From contig CANQFC010000004.1 of the NCBI GenBank assembly GCA_947598155.1, positions 62,001-126,000 on the forward strand: a DNA stretch of 64,000 nt, written 5' to 3'. The DNA is from an uncultured Clostridia bacterium (GTDB lineage: Bacteria > Bacillota > Clostridia > Oscillospirales > Acutalibacteraceae). The notes below the pieces were generated by a model. The model ran no database searches and was not told the origin of the DNA. It saw only the letters and a program-made list of their open reading frames with translations. The first letter of the stretch is position 1; each line of letters opens with the position of its first letter. The translations under genes were made by a program, and so were the position numbers. Shown here piece after piece: positions 21,025 to 29,990 of this stretch.

Positions 21025-21738
21025 ATGCAGAATCCGAATGAAATAAAAGAACAAATTTGCGATGTTTGTCACAAAATGTGGCAGCTCGGCTGGGTTGCCG
21101 CAAACGACGGCAACGTCAGCGCGCGCCTTGACGACGGAAGAATCATCGCAACGCCTACGGGAATCAGCAAATCGTTTATTACTCCGGAAAAGCTCATTAT
21201 GCTTGACAGCGACGGCAACGTGCTCGAATCTGCCGAGGGGTTCAGACCGTCAAGCGAAATCAAAATGCACCTTCGTTGCTATGAAAAGCGCGATGACGTT
21301 ATGAGCGTTATTCATGCGCATCCGCCGGGAGCAACTGGCTTTGCCGTCGCGCACAAAGCTATGGATATGTATAATATGATTGAGGACGTCGCGGCAATCG
21401 GCTCCGTTCCGCTGACACCGTACGGTACGCCTTCTACTTCGGAGGTACCCGATGCGATTGAGCCTTATTTAGACGAGCACGACGTTATGCTTCTCGAAAA
21501 TCACGGTGCGCTCGCAGTCGGCAGCGATGTTATAACAGCGTTTTATCGTATGGAGAGCTTGGAGCTTTGGGCGAAAATTACGATAAATGCCGTCATTTTG
21601 GGCGGCAGCCACGACATTTCAAGAGAGAATATTCAAAAACTCATCGACCTTAGAGGATACTACAAGATTACAGGCAGACATCCCGGCTATAAAGTGTTCA
21701 ACCCGGACGATGATATTTTACATAAAGGAGAAGACTGA
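21025..21738 (+). CDS. fucA: Class II aldolase, L-fuculose-phosphate aldolase
   Basis: Class II aldolase fold; VAANDGNVSARL, VIHAHPPGATGFAVA, LLENHGALAVG; operon with fucI. Confidence 0.85.
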   Translation: MQNPNEIKEQICDVCHKMWQLGWVAANDGNVSARLDDGRIIATPTGISKSFITPEKLIMLDSDGNVLESAEGFRPSSEIKMHLRCYEKRDDVMSVIHAHPPGATGFAVAHKAMDMYNMIEDVAAIGSVPLTPYGTPSTSEVPDAIEPYLDEHDVMLLENHGALAVGSDVITAFYRMESLELWAKITINAVILGGSHDISRENIQKLIDLRGYYKITGRHPGYKVFNPDDDILHKGED

Positions 21739-22175
21739 TGCTTAAAGGGATACCGAATGTACTGTCGCCCGAACTTTTAAAGGCGCTCGCGCAGATGGGT
21801 CACGGCGACGAGCTTGTGATTGCCGACGGAAATTTTCCCTGCCACAGCGTCGGTAAAAATGCAGTTGTAATCCGCGCAGACGGTCACGGCGTGCCGGAAT
21901 TGCTCGACGCGGTGTTAAGCTTGGTTCCGCTTGATTCATACGTCGAAAAGCCGGTCGCGCTTATGAGTGTAGTTGAGGGCGACGACTGCCCGACTCCGCC
22001 GATTTGGGGCAAATATGAAAAAATCCTTAAAAAACACGAGCCGAATAATCATACCGTCGAATTTATGGAACGATTTGATTTTTACAGACGCGCCGAAAAT
22101 GCGTTTTTAATTATTGCAACTGGCGAAAAGGCAATTTATGCTAACATCCTGCTCAAAAAAGGGGTAGTTAAATGA
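21738..22175 (+). CDS. fucU: L-fucose mutarotase, RbsD/FucU family
   Basis: MLKGIPNVLSPELLKALAQMGHGDELVIADGNFPCHS. Confidence 0.92.
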   Translation: MLKGIPNVLSPELLKALAQMGHGDELVIADGNFPCHSVGKNAVVIRADGHGVPELLDAVLSLVPLDSYVEKPVALMSVVEGDDCPTPPIWGKYEKILKKHEPNNHTVEFMERFDFYRRAENAFLIIATGEKAIYANILLKKGVVK

Positions 22176-23587
22176 AAACCGTTTTAGCATTTGATTTCGG
22201 AGCGTCGAGCGGCAGAGCGGTCAAAGGCGTTTTTGACGGCGAAAAAATTCGTTACGAGGAAATTCACAGGTTTAAAAACGCGCCCCTCACCGTCGACGGA
22301 CATATTTGCCATGATATTCCGATGATGCTCAGCGAGATAAAGACTGCTCTCGACAAGGCAGGCAACATTGATTCGCTTGCTTTTGACACATGGGGTGTGG
22401 ACTATGCTCTTTTGGACGCAAACGGAGAGCTTGTACATGCGCCGTACCATTACCGTGACGAGCGGACGTCCGGCATCCTTGAGAAAGCGGAGAAAATTAT
22501 GCCCCGCTCGGCTCTTTTTTCGCATACAGGCAATCAGATTATGAACATAAACACTCTGTTTCAGCTTATGTGCGACGAAAATTTAAAAAGCGCCGACACG
22601 CTTTTGTTTATGCCCGACCTCTTTTCTTTTTTGTTGACGGGCAATAAGGTGTGCGAACAGACGATAGCCTCGACCTCACAAATGCTTGACCCGCGCATAA
22701 AAATGTGGAGTGAACCGGTGTTGTCGGCTTTCGGAATCAATAAAGAGATTTTCGCGCCGCTTGTCAAGACGAACACCGTCGCTGGCGAATACAATAACGT
22801 CAAGGTAATCTCTGCCGCAGGGCACGACACACAGTGCGCCATTGCCGCGATGCCATACTCCCAAAAAACAGCGGCATTTCTCTCTTGCGGAACGTGGTCG
22901 CTAATCGGCTGTGAGCTTGATGAACCGGTTTTGAGCGAAAAGGCCGAAAAGAGCGGCCTTTCAAACGAACTGGGTGCAAACGGCAAGATAAACTTTCTCC
23001 AAAATATAAGCGGACTTTGGCTTATTCAGGAGTTTCGCCGCTGTCTTGCTCTTGACGGCAAAGAGTACGGCTGGAATGATTTGGAAAATGCCGCAAGGGG
23101 CTCGACGCCGTTTTTGTGCTTTATCGACCCCGACTGCGAGGAGCTTTCGCTTTTCGGCAAACTACCGCAAAAGCTTGAAGACTTTTGCAGACGAACTAAT
23201 CAACGCGTACCGCAGAATGTCGGCGAATATATGCGCTGTATCTATGAAAGTCTGGCGCTCAAATACCGCTCGGCAATTAAAAATATTGAGGACTGCACGA
23301 ACAAGAAATTTGAGATTTTGCACCTTTTCGGCGGCGGAGCAAACGATGCGCTCTTATGTGAACTTGCGGCAAATGCTCTCGGCATACCTGTGACGGCAGG
23401 CCCTACGGAGGCTACGGCGCTCGGCAACATAATTCTTCAGTTGATCGCCTTAGGCGAAATAAAGAGCGTTGACGAGGGCAGACAAATTCTGTCAAAAAGC
23501 GAGAGCCTGAAAATTTATGAACCGCGCCATTCAAATGAATGGGACGACGCATACAAAAAATTTATAAAGCTGTGCGGCGAAAACTAA
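22172..23587 (+). CDS. FGGY carbohydrate kinase, rhamnulokinase-like, presumably L-fuculose kinase
   Basis: LAFDFGASSGRAVKG, SLAFDTWGVDYALLDANGELV, LHLFGGGANDALLCELAANALGIPVTAGPTEATALGN. Confidence 0.88.
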   Translation: MKTVLAFDFGASSGRAVKGVFDGEKIRYEEIHRFKNAPLTVDGHICHDIPMMLSEIKTALDKAGNIDSLAFDTWGVDYALLDANGELVHAPYHYRDERTSGILEKAEKIMPRSALFSHTGNQIMNINTLFQLMCDENLKSADTLLFMPDLFSFLLTGNKVCEQTIASTSQMLDPRIKMWSEPVLSAFGINKEIFAPLVKTNTVAGEYNNVKVISAAGHDTQCAIAAMPYSQKTAAFLSCGTWSLIGCELDEPVLSEKAEKSGLSNELGANGKINFLQNISGLWLIQEFRRCLALDGKEYGWNDLENAARGSTPFLCFIDPDCEELSLFGKLPQKLEDFCRRTNQRVPQNVGEYMRCIYESLALKYRSAIKNIEDCTNKKFEILHLFGGGANDALLCELAANALGIPVTAGPTEATALGNIILQLIALGEIKSVDEGRQILSKSESLKIYEPRHSNEWDDAYKKFIKLCGEN

Positions 23588-23614
23588 TCGGCGCATACAA
23601 ACGGAGGGAATATT

Positions 23615-25399
23615 ATGATGTATCCGAAAATAGGAATAAGGCCCGTCATTGACGGGCGTTGGGGCGGCGTTCGCGAGTCGCTTGAAGAAAAGACCATGAA
23701 TATGGCAAAGGCGGCTGCGAATCTTATAGCGGAAAATTTACGTTATCACGACGGCGCGCCTGTGCAATGCGTTATCAGCGATACTACAATCGGCGGCGGT
23801 GCAGAGGCCGCGCGCTGTGCCGAGCAATTCTCTAAAGAGAACGTAGTCGCAACGCTGACGGTCACTCCCTGCTGGTGCTACGGCTCAGAAACATTTGATA
23901 TGAGTCCTGATACAATCAAGGCGGTTTGGGGCTTTAACGGAACGGAGAGACCAGGCGCTGTATATCTTGCGGCGGTTATGGCCGCTTATGCTCAAAAGGG
24001 TCTGCCTGCCTTTTCGATTTACGGACGCGACGTTCAGGACATCGACGACAATTCCGTGCCCGCAGACGTAGCCGAAAAAATTCTTCGGTTTGCACGCTCT
24101 GCTATCGCCGTAGGCTGGATGAAAAATAAGGCATATGTCAACCTCGGCGGTGTGGCGATGGGCATAGCGGGCAGCTACTGCAACGCGGATATATTCCAAA
24201 AATATTTCGGCATTCGCGCAGAGTGGGTCGATATGACAGAGATTTGCCGCAGAATCACTCTCGAAATTTATGACCACGACGAATACGACAGAGCGCTTAA
24301 ATGGGTCAAAGAGAATTGCAAAGAGGGCTTTGATTGCAACGCAGGCAAGAATCTGCCTGAGATAATCAGAAAATCAAAAGTTGTTCCGCCCGATAAGGAT
24401 TGGGAATTTATCACAAAGATGACGCTTGTTATCCGCGATATTCTCTATGGCAACAAAAAGCTTGACGAAATGGGCTGGCACGAAGAGGCTCTCGGCAAAA
24501 ATGCGGTTGCGGCAGGTTTTCAGGGGCAGCGCAACTGGACTGACTGGCTTCCGAACGCAGACTTTACCGAGGCTATTATGGCAAGCACATTTGACTGGAA
24601 CGGCATTAAAGCCCCCACACCATTTGCAACGGAGAATGACACCCTCAATGGCGTTTCTATGATGTTGGGAACGCTTTTGACAGGTTGCGCGCCGTGTTTC
24701 CACGACGTTAGAACATTTTGGAGCGCGGAATCCTGCAAACGCGTTACGGGTTATGCTCCGACAGGCACTGCCGCAAACGGATTTATTCACCTTATTAACT
24801 CCGGCGCGACCGCGCTTGACGGCTCGGCGGCAAGCAAAAATTCAAATGGCGAACCTTGTATGAAACCGTTTTGGGATATGACTGAGGCTGACGTCGGCGC
24901 ATGCTTAAAGGCAACAGATTGGTGTAGGGCGAATTACGAATACTTCAGAGGGGGCGGATTCTCAAGTCACTTCAGGTGCAGAGCAGAGATGCCCGTCACA
25001 ATGCTGCGTGTTAACATCGTAGATGGCGTAGGCCCTGTTTTGCAGCTTGCAGAGGGCTACACTGTCGATTTGCCCGACGAAATCCACACAGTTATTGACA
25101 AGCGCACAGATCCGACTTGGCCGACAACATGGTTTGTGCCGAGACTTACCGGCAAAGGCGCTTTCAAAGACGTTTACAGCGTTATGGCTAATTGGGGCGC
25201 AAATCACGGCGTTACCGTTTACGGCCACATCGGCGCGGACATAATCACACTTGCATCAATGCTGCGAATCCCCGTCAATATGCATAATGTGGACGAATCA
25301 AAAATCTTTCGTCCGCACTCTTGGGCATCGTTCGGAACTAACGACGCTCAGGCGGCAGATTTCAACGCGTGCAAATTCTACGGTCCGTTATATAAATAA
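23615..25399 (+). CDS. fucI: L-fucose isomerase
   Basis: [35 protein letters not shown]; ~594 aa. Confidence 0.95.
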   Translation: MMYPKIGIRPVIDGRWGGVRESLEEKTMNMAKAAANLIAENLRYHDGAPVQCVISDTTIGGGAEAARCAEQFSKENVVATLTVTPCWCYGSETFDMSPDTIKAVWGFNGTERPGAVYLAAVMAAYAQKGLPAFSIYGRDVQDIDDNSVPADVAEKILRFARSAIAVGWMKNKAYVNLGGVAMGIAGSYCNADIFQKYFGIRAEWVDMTEICRRITLEIYDHDEYDRALKWVKENCKEGFDCNAGKNLPEIIRKSKVVPPDKDWEFITKMTLVIRDILYGNKKLDEMGWHEEALGKNAVAAGFQGQRNWTDWLPNADFTEAIMASTFDWNGIKAPTPFATENDTLNGVSMMLGTLLTGCAPCFHDVRTFWSAESCKRVTGYAPTGTAANGFIHLINSGATALDGSAASKNSNGEPCMKPFWDMTEADVGACLKATDWCRANYEYFRGGGFSSHFRCRAEMPVTMLRVNIVDGVGPVLQLAEGYTVDLPDEIHTVIDKRTDPTWPTTWFVPRLTGKGAFKDVYSVMANWGANHGVTVYGHIGADIITLASMLRIPVNMHNVDESKIFRPHSWASFGTNDAQAADFNACKFYGPLYK

Positions 25400-25496
25400 T
25401 TAGTATCCGCTCAACAAAGCCGAATTTTTTCATAAGGCTTGTTCAGCATATATTTTTCAAGAGCAACACACTGATTTTACCTTTTACGAAATATAT

Positions 25497-25530
25497 AAAA
25501 AAGCAGAGGAACAAATCCTCTGCTTTTGCT
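25497..25530. terminator. Terminator hairpin between convergent fucI and ilvE
   Basis: AAAAGCAGAGGA-acaaa-TCCTCTGCTTTT. Confidence 0.75.
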
Positions 25531-25565
25531 TTTAATGAATTCAACATTTTACAGCGCTTTAAATA

Positions 25566-26630
25566 TCAGTCAATGGGGAGAGTCCAGCCGTAAGTGTCCT
25601 CAATTTTACCCCACTGAATACCTGTAAGGGTATCGTAAAGATGCTGTGTAACCTCGCCGATTTTACCGCCGTTAACTGTATATTTCATATCCTTGTAGCA
25701 AAGCTCGCCTATAGGTGAAACAACAGCCGCCGTTCCCGTGCCCCAAGCCTCTTCAAGAGTGCCGTTCTTCATAGAATCGGCAAGCTCGTCAACGGAAATT
25801 CTTCTCTCAACAACCTTGTATCCCTCTTTGCGGAGTACCTCAAGGCAAGATTTTCTTGTGATACCGGGAAGTATTGAACCTGTAAGCATAGGTACTACAA
25901 CCTCACCGTTAATTTTGAACATAACGTTCATTGCGCCTACTTCTTCAATGTACTTTCTCTCAACGCCGTCAAGCCAAAGAACCTGTGAATAGCCTTTTTT
26001 CTCCGCTCTTTCGCCTGCTCTGTTAGACGCGGCATAGTTACCGCCGCATTTTGCCTCGCCTGTTCCGCCGACAACCGCGCGGACATCCTCGGACTCAATC
26101 ATAATTTTAACGGGGTTAATGCCCTCTTTGTAATATGAGCCTACGGGCGAAGCGATAATCATAAATGTCGCATTATGTACCGCGTGAACGCCGAGGGATT
26201 CGTCGTTGCCGAACATAAACGGGCGAATGTAAAGCGATGTGCCCTCTGCCGACGGGGTCCAGTCCTTTTCAACCTCAACAAATTTGGTGTAAATTTCAAG
26301 CGCCATATCCTCGGGAATTTTCGGCAAACAAAGACGGTCTGCCGAGTTATTCATTCTGCGGATATTTTCAATGGGTCTGAAAAGCTGAACCTTGCCGTCC
26401 GCTCTTCTGTACGCCTTAAGTCCCTCAAAAATTTCGGAGCCGTAATGAAGACATGTTGAAGCGGGGTGGATTGAAAGGTTTGCAAAGGGAATTATTCTTG
26501 CGTCCTTCCAGCCTGTATCCTTATTCCAGTCCATTGCAAACATATAGTCTGTAAAAATCTTGCCGAAACCGAGCGTTGCAGGGTCCGGTTTTTCCTTTAA
26601 AACATCTGCTTTTACAAATTTAATATCCAT
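25566..26630 (-). CDS. ilvE: Branched-chain amino acid aminotransferase
   Basis: LHYGSEIFEGLKAYRRADGKVQLFRP, YIEEVGAMNVMFKINGEVV, GSILPGITRKSCLEV. Confidence 0.95.
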   Translation of the reverse strand: MDIKFVKADVLKEKPDPATLGFGKIFTDYMFAMDWNKDTGWKDARIIPFANLSIHPASTCLHYGSEIFEGLKAYRRADGKVQLFRPIENIRRMNNSADRLCLPKIPEDMALEIYTKFVEVEKDWTPSAEGTSLYIRPFMFGNDESLGVHAVHNATFMIIASPVGSYYKEGINPVKIMIESEDVRAVVGGTGEAKCGGNYAASNRAGERAEKKGYSQVLWLDGVERKYIEEVGAMNVMFKINGEVVVPMLTGSILPGITRKSCLEVLRKEGYKVVERRISVDELADSMKNGTLEEAWGTGTAAVVSPIGELCYKDMKYTVNGGKIGEVTQHLYDTLTGIQWGKIEDTYGWTLPID

Positions 26631-26643
26631 ATGTATCTCTCCT

Positions 26644-27180
26644 TTATTCGTAATCTGCTCCGAGCTTCATAGCGTTGAGATTTACCTCAAGCATATCTGC
26701 GTGCTTTGCCGAAACAACCTTGCCGAGCGCCGCCCTTACGGCCTCGTCGCTGAATTCGCCGAGCACCTTTAAAATCTTGCCGACAATAATCATATTCGCA
26801 AGGGTGGGAGTGCCGTTTTCGCTTGCAAGCCTTGTCGCGGGTATGTAATAAACCGTTACATCGTCGCGTTTAACCTTTCTCTCAATAAGGGTTGAATCCG
26901 CAAAGATAACGCCGCCGGGAACAACTGCGTCCTCATATCTGTCCAAAGAGGGAAGATTCATCGCAATAAGCATATCGGGATTTGAAACTATCGGAGAGCC
27001 TACGGGTTCGTCACTTACGATTACCGAACAGCTTGCCGTACCGCCTCTCATCTCAGGCCCGTATGACGGGAGCCAGCTTACCTGTTTATTCTCTATAAGC
27101 CCTTTGTACGCAAGGAATTTTCCGGCAAAAAGTATGCCCTGCCCGCCGAATCCGGAGAACAAAAACTGTTTTGTGCTCAT
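26644..27180 (-). CDS. 2-oxoacid:ferredoxin oxidoreductase gamma subunit
   Basis: [50 protein letters not shown]. Confidence 0.92.
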   Translation of the reverse strand: MSTKQFLFSGFGGQGILFAGKFLAYKGLIENKQVSWLPSYGPEMRGGTASCSVIVSDEPVGSPIVSNPDMLIAMNLPSLDRYEDAVVPGGVIFADSTLIERKVKRDDVTVYYIPATRLASENGTPTLANMIIVGKILKVLGEFSDEAVRAALGKVVSAKHADMLEVNLNAMKLGADYE

Positions 27181-27182
27181 AA

Positions 27183-27941
27183 TTATTCAGCCTCCTTTTC
27201 TGCGCTTCTGTCCTTATATACGCCCAAGGGGTAATAAGGTATCATTTTATCATCTATCCATTTAAGCGCCGCCTGCGGCGTCATACCCCAGTTTGTGGGG
27301 CAGGAGGAGATAACCTCGACCAGCGAGAAACCCTTGCCGTCTATCTGATTTTGGAAAGCCTTTTTAATAGCCTTTTTAGCTGTTCTTATGTTCTTTACAC
27401 TGTTTACGGTTACTCTTTCAAGGTATTCGGGACCCTCAAGCTCAGAGAGCATTTCGCACACCTTAATGGGGAAACCGCAGTGCTTTGTGTCTCTGCCGTA
27501 GGGAGAGGTCTGAGTTACCTGACCGGGGAGCGATGTAGGAGCCATCTGACCGCCCGTCATACCATAAATCGCATTGTTAATGAAAATAACGGTTATATTT
27601 TCGTTTCTTGCGGCGGCGTGAACCGTCTCAGCCATACCTATGGAGGCAAGGTCGCCGTCGCCCTGATATGTAAATACAATATGGTTCTCGGGGTCTGCCC
27701 TCTTAACGCCTGTCGCCACTGCCGGTGCGCGTCCGTGCGCCGCCTCTATCATATCGCAGTTAAAATAATTGTAAGCCATAACAGAGCAGCCAACGGGTGC
27801 AATGCCGATAGTTTTGCCCTCGATGCCCAATTCATCAATAACCTCTGCCACAAGACGGTGAATTATGCCGTGGGTGCAGCCGGGGCAGTAATGCAGCGGC
27901 ACATCTATGAGCGCATGCGGTTTATCAAATACTACTGCCAT
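27183..27941 (-). CDS. 2-oxoacid:ferredoxin oxidoreductase beta subunit (TPP-binding)
   Basis: [60 protein letters not shown]. Confidence 0.93.
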   Translation of the reverse strand: MAVVFDKPHALIDVPLHYCPGCTHGIIHRLVAEVIDELGIEGKTIGIAPVGCSVMAYNYFNCDMIEAAHGRAPAVATGVKRADPENHIVFTYQGDGDLASIGMAETVHAAARNENITVIFINNAIYGMTGGQMAPTSLPGQVTQTSPYGRDTKHCGFPIKVCEMLSELEGPEYLERVTVNSVKNIRTAKKAIKKAFQNQIDGKGFSLVEVISSCPTNWGMTPQAALKWIDDKMIPYYPLGVYKDRSAEKEAE

Positions 27942-29005
27942 TATTTAACACCTCCGTTGTTTACTTCGATAATTGATTTTAATACCTGCTCGGGGCTCGG
28001 TATCATACCGCCTACCCTGTTGCAGAGCGTTACGGGTACTTTACAGCTTGTAGCAAGCTTAACATCTTCTATCATCTGACCCATTGAAAGCTCAACGGAG
28101 ATAAACGCATTGGCGTGTTCAACGGCCTTTTCAAACGGAGCTTTCGGGAACGGCCAAAGGGTAATCGGACGGATAAGCCCCGCCTTTATGCCCTGCTTTC
28201 TCGCCTCGTTTACCGCATTCTTTGAAACACGGGCGGCAATGCCGAAAGCGGCTATTACTATATCGGCGTCGTCAACCATATATTCCTCATACATAGTTTC
28301 GCTCTCTTCAACTATTTTATATCTCTCGTAACGCTTTATATTGAGCATTTCAAGCTCTTCGGGGACGAGTGAAAGCGAGTTTACTATGTTATGTTCTCTT
28401 TCGAGCTTTGTGCCTGTTGTTGCCCAGGGCTTTTCGGGCGCGGGCTTTATGTCAAAGTCAAGCGAAACAGGCTCCATCATCTGACCCATGGTTCCGTCTG
28501 CAAGAATCATAGATGTCATTCTGTATTTGTCCGCAAGGTCAAAGCCCTTGACGGTAAGCTCCGCCATTTCCTGAACGGAGGCCGGAGCAAGCACTATCAT
28601 ATGATAATCTCCGTGTCCTCCGCCCCTTGTCGCCTGGAAATAATCCGACTGCGACGGCTGTATTCCGCCAAGTCCCGGGCCGCCTCTCTGAACATTTACT
28701 ACGAGCGCCGGAAGATCCGAGCCGGCAAGATATGAAAGTCCCTCGCCCTTAAGTGAAATTCCGGGGCTTGAAGAAGATGTCATAACCCTTTTGCCGGCAG
28801 AAGATACGCCGTAAACCATATTTATAGCGGCTATCTCGCTTTCTGCCTGAAGAAAGCAACCGCCGATTTTCGGCATTTTCTTTGCCATATAAGCGGCAAC
28901 CTCAGTCTGAGGCGTTATAGGATAGCCGAAATAATGACGGCAGCCTGCAATAATAGCAGCTTCTGCAATAGCTTCGTTGCCTTTCATTAAAACTTTATCT
29001 GCCAT
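27941..29005 (-). CDS. vorB: 2-oxoacid:ferredoxin oxidoreductase alpha subunit, VorB type
   Basis: MADKVLMKGNEAIAEAAIIAGCRHYFGYPITPQTEVAAYMAKK, SSSSPGISLKGEGLSYLAGSDLP. Confidence 0.88.
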   Translation of the reverse strand: MADKVLMKGNEAIAEAAIIAGCRHYFGYPITPQTEVAAYMAKKMPKIGGCFLQAESEIAAINMVYGVSSAGKRVMTSSSSPGISLKGEGLSYLAGSDLPALVVNVQRGGPGLGGIQPSQSDYFQATRGGGHGDYHMIVLAPASVQEMAELTVKGFDLADKYRMTSMILADGTMGQMMEPVSLDFDIKPAPEKPWATTGTKLEREHNIVNSLSLVPEELEMLNIKRYERYKIVEESETMYEEYMVDDADIVIAAFGIAARVSKNAVNEARKQGIKAGLIRPITLWPFPKAPFEKAVEHANAFISVELSMGQMIEDVKLATSCKVPVTLCNRVGGMIPSPEQVLKSIIEVNNGGVK

Positions 29006-29016
29006 TGCCTGTCACC

Positions 29017-29223
29017 TTACCTTTCAACCTTAATTATACAATCGGGACACATCATTGCACAGGAAGCGCAGCCTACGCACTGCTCCTGGTCGGTAATTTC
29101 CGCCGGATGATGGCCTTTTTTATTGATTTTGTCCTGAGCTAACCGCAAAAGCTTTTTGGGACAAGCGTCAACGCAAAGTCCGCAGCCCTTACAGTTATCA
29201 GTTTTAAATGTAAGTTTTGCCAT
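29017..29223 (-). CDS. 2 x [4Fe-4S] ferredoxin-type delta subunit of the oxidoreductase
   Basis: CKGCGLCVDACPKKLL ... CVGCASCAMMCPDCII. Confidence 0.93.
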   Translation of the reverse strand: MAKLTFKTDNCKGCGLCVDACPKKLLRLAQDKINKKGHHPAEITDQEQCVGCASCAMMCPDCIIKVER

Positions 29224-29299
29224 ATTCTCTGCTCCTTCTTGTTTTTATATTGATTTAATATACATACATTATTTATTATAAAATTAAATTGCCATAATG

Positions 29300-29980
29300 T
29301 CAAACCACAGGTTTTTCCTGCAATTTCAACGGGAAAAGATTAGGAATTTTACCAAATAGGCTTTCAAATAAATCCTGCTTTACGGTGGTGGCAATAATGG
29401 GAAGACCCGATTTTTCAGAAACAGAATTTGCATATTCAACGGAGCCTATAACATCTTCAACGGTTGTTTCCTCACCTAAATTTGAATTATTTACAATTCC
29501 TGTAAATCCTATTCCTCCTGCCGCCTCAACCTCGCGCATTACCTCAACGGTAGAAGAGGCGTCTGGCGTTAACGGTCTGAATTTATTTATTACCATAAGC
29601 ATTTCATAGTCGTTTTCCCTAACGATTTCAGGCGCTATTCTTCCAAGAGCCAGCGCTCCTCTGTCGTCGCCGCCGATGTCAAGTATAACTTTGAGCGATT
29701 TATCATCGGTAATCGCGTACATATCCTGAGGAAGCGCGGGAATATCCAAATTCGAGTTTGCGTATTCCGAGCAAATCAAACGGATATTCATTTTTTTAAA
29801 GTCCTCTGACGAATCCTTTGTACGGAAATAAGGATTTACTATATCGAGGTCGGCTACGGCTACGTTGTCATATTGCTTTTTTAAATCAAACGCCATATTT
29901 ACCGCAACGTTTGTTTTGCCGCTTCCGTAATGCCCGCAAAGAAGCGTTAATCTCTTGTACTTTATGATAATTACCTCCAA
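29300..29980 (-). CDS. P-loop ATPase, ParA/MinD/CobQ-like, uncharacterised
   Basis: LTLLCGHYGSGKTNVAVNMAFDLKKQYDNVAVADLDIVNPYFRT. Confidence 0.8.
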   Translation of the reverse strand: MEVIIIKYKRLTLLCGHYGSGKTNVAVNMAFDLKKQYDNVAVADLDIVNPYFRTKDSSEDFKKMNIRLICSEYANSNLDIPALPQDMYAITDDKSLKVILDIGGDDRGALALGRIAPEIVRENDYEMLMVINKFRPLTPDASSTVEVMREVEAAGGIGFTGIVNNSNLGEETTVEDVIGSVEYANSVSEKSGLPIIATTVKQDLFESLFGKIPNLFPLKLQEKPVV

Positions 29981-29990
29981 AAAGATTAAA

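Noticed and set aside
25566-29223. VOR plus IlvE as a purely catabolic branched-chain amino acid fermentation operon
   Set aside because: Not excluded, but the upstream T-box (active on amino acid starvation) and an AMP-consuming ligase favour the biosynthetic direction.
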